Of a stretch of DNA of 6,085 nt, positions 5,800 to 6,085 are shown piece after piece. A model generated the notes under the pieces. It had not been told where the DNA came from. It searched no databases and saw only the letters and a list, made by a program, of their open reading frames with translations. The position numbers and the translations under genes are program-made. How positions within the stretch are numbered: the stretch's first letter is position 1; each line of letters opens with the position of its first letter. The stretch comes from Vicinamibacteria bacterium (GTDB lineage Bacteria > Acidobacteriota > Vicinamibacteria > Vicinamibacterales > 2-12-FULL-66-21): contig JAICSD010000279.1 in the NCBI GenBank assembly GCA_025937075.1, positions 1-6,085 of the forward strand, read 5' to 3'.

Positions 5800-5874
5800 C
5801 TCCCAGCTCCCAACTCCCAAAGCCTAACGCAGTTGGAGGTTGGAGGTTGGGAGCTGGAGGTTGGAGTTAGGATC
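5793..5874. repeat. Divergent arrays of a 7-bp YTGGRRG repeat filling the intergenic gap
   Basis: Read on the plus strand from 5833, heptamers run TTGGAGG, TTGGAGG, TTGGGAG, CTGGAGG, TTGGAGT, TAGGATC (5833-5874). Read on the minus strand from 5820, they run TTGGGAG, TTGGGAG, CTGGGAG, TTGGACC (5820-5793). The two arrays point away from a 12-nt unrelated centre (5821-5832). The arms 5796-5820 and 5840-5864 are inverted copies matching at 21 of 25 positions, so the region can fold into a long hairpin. It occupies nearly the whole space between the divergent M20 and dehydrogenase starts. Similar purine-rich TTGGAAG/TTGGAGG intergenic repeats occur, as I recall, scattered in acidobacterial and some other soil genomes; their function is not known to me. 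Confidence 0.85.
5807..5811 (-). promoter_or_regulatory. Repeat-derived Shine-Dalgarno for the M20 gene
   Basis: On the minus strand GGGAG (5811 down to 5807) stands 7 nt before the TTG at 5799. Both the GGGAG and the TTG are units of the heptamer repeat, so the repeat seems to supply the translation start site. This spacing is the main reason for choosing 5799 over 5820. Confidence 0.55.
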
Positions 5875-5879
5875 CTCCC

Positions 5880-6085
5880 ATGTTGAGCGGGCGTGTCGCG
5901 GCGATCACGGGTGCTTCGTCGGGAATCGGGCTGGCGTGCGCCACGCACCTCGCGCGCGAGGGGGTTGCCGTCGTCGTCGGCGCGCGCCGCGGCGAGCGGC
6001 GGGGGCCGGCGGCGGCCGGGAGCGAACGCGCCGGCGGACGCGCGCCCCCGGGCGAGAGGGGCGGCACGCGCGAAGCGGCCGTGCA
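5880..6085 (+). CDS. Short-chain dehydrogenase/reductase (SDR), N-terminal part, runs off the right end
   Basis: The frame opened by ATG at 5880 stays open to the window end (68 codons). Residues 1-37 are a textbook classical SDR start: LSGRVAAITGASSGIGLA with the NAD(P)-binding TGASSGIG at 10-17, then LAREGVAVVVGARR (24-37), where R36-R37 after beta-strand 2 hint at NADP preference. AGGA (5869-5872) sits 7 nt before the ATG, at the edge of the heptamer repeat. From about residue 38 the protein turns Gly/Arg/Ala/Pro-rich and loses family hydrophobics, although traces such as ERAGGRA and TREAAV still fit the usual SDR pattern in the same frame. I think the gene is real and cut by the window, with unreliable bases in its last ~90 positions. 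The catalytic Ser-Tyr-Lys region is not included, so the substrate cannot be guessed. The gene is divergent from the M20 gene. Confidence 0.82.
   Translation, partial: MLSGRVAAITGASSGIGLACATHLAREGVAVVVGARRGERRGPAAAGSERAGGRAPPGERGGTREAAV
5978..6081. other. T-free, G/C-saturated stretch at the window end, suspected sequence error
   Basis: There is not one T in these 104 consecutive plus-strand bases, while T is regular in all coding sequence to the left. The stretch overlaps the partial SDR gene exactly where its protein stops resembling the family. Runs such as GGGGG, CCCCC and GGGG appear. Low-quality base calls at a contig edge are the simplest reading. Confidence 0.6.

Noticed and set aside
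5796..5864. CRISPR-like or insertion-sequence end reading of the intergenic repeat
   Set aside because: Units are 7 bp and contiguous with no spacers, and there is no transposase or target duplication; it is a simple heptamer array in inverted orientation.
4747..5886. Plus-strand open frame of 379 codons opposite the M20 gene
   Set aside because: The minus strand shows every M20 metal ligand in order. The plus frame is low-complexity Arg/Ala/Asp-rich and ends inside the intergenic repeat.

Overview
The window is high-GC, densely coded bacterial chromosome with mostly housekeeping-type metabolic genes. The base composition, the stop/start overlaps, the small CxxC protein and the purine-rich heptamer repeat between genes suggest Acidobacteriota (a Vicinamibacteria-like soil or metagenome lineage). 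That assignment is inference from general impression; no marker gene is present. I see no CRISPR array, tRNA, rRNA, phage gene or transposase.

Layout. Positions 1-4049 hold five tightly packed plus-strand genes: a DUF4149-type four-helix membrane protein, a GAF-domain protein of the free methionine-(R)-sulfoxide reductase type, an NAD-type isocitrate dehydrogenase, a compact PlsB-like glycerol-3-phosphate acyltransferase, and a monofunctional proline dehydrogenase. Junctions are a 4-nt ATGA overlap, a 6-nt gap, a 7-nt gap and a TGATG overlap, so they read as one operon. It probably ends at a weak hairpin plus T-rich tract just after the last stop codon. A hairpin-rich non-coding stretch (4050-4278) then precedes a small plus-strand gene for a 97-residue Cys/His protein of unknown function. 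This gene converges on a minus-strand M20-family (ArgE/DapE-like) metallopeptidase, with a long hairpin between the two. Diverging from the peptidase is a short-chain dehydrogenase that runs off the right end.

How the genes relate. Isocitrate dehydrogenase (TCA cycle) and proline dehydrogenase (proline to P5C, towards glutamate and 2-oxoglutarate) fit a shared carbon/nitrogen theme. The acyltransferase makes the phospholipid precursor. The GAF protein may deal with oxidised methionine, but it lacks one of the three family cysteines. The link between these functions is otherwise not obvious.

Most notable observations. (1) The whole gap between the divergent peptidase and dehydrogenase genes is built from two opposing arrays of a 7-bp YTGGRRG repeat, which appear to supply the peptidase's Shine-Dalgarno and TTG start. 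(2) The last ~100 bases contain no T for 104 consecutive positions while remaining in the dehydrogenase frame, which looks like corrupted sequence at a contig end. (3) The GAF/fRMsr protein has His in place of one redox Cys. I do not see a convincing new multi-gene system.
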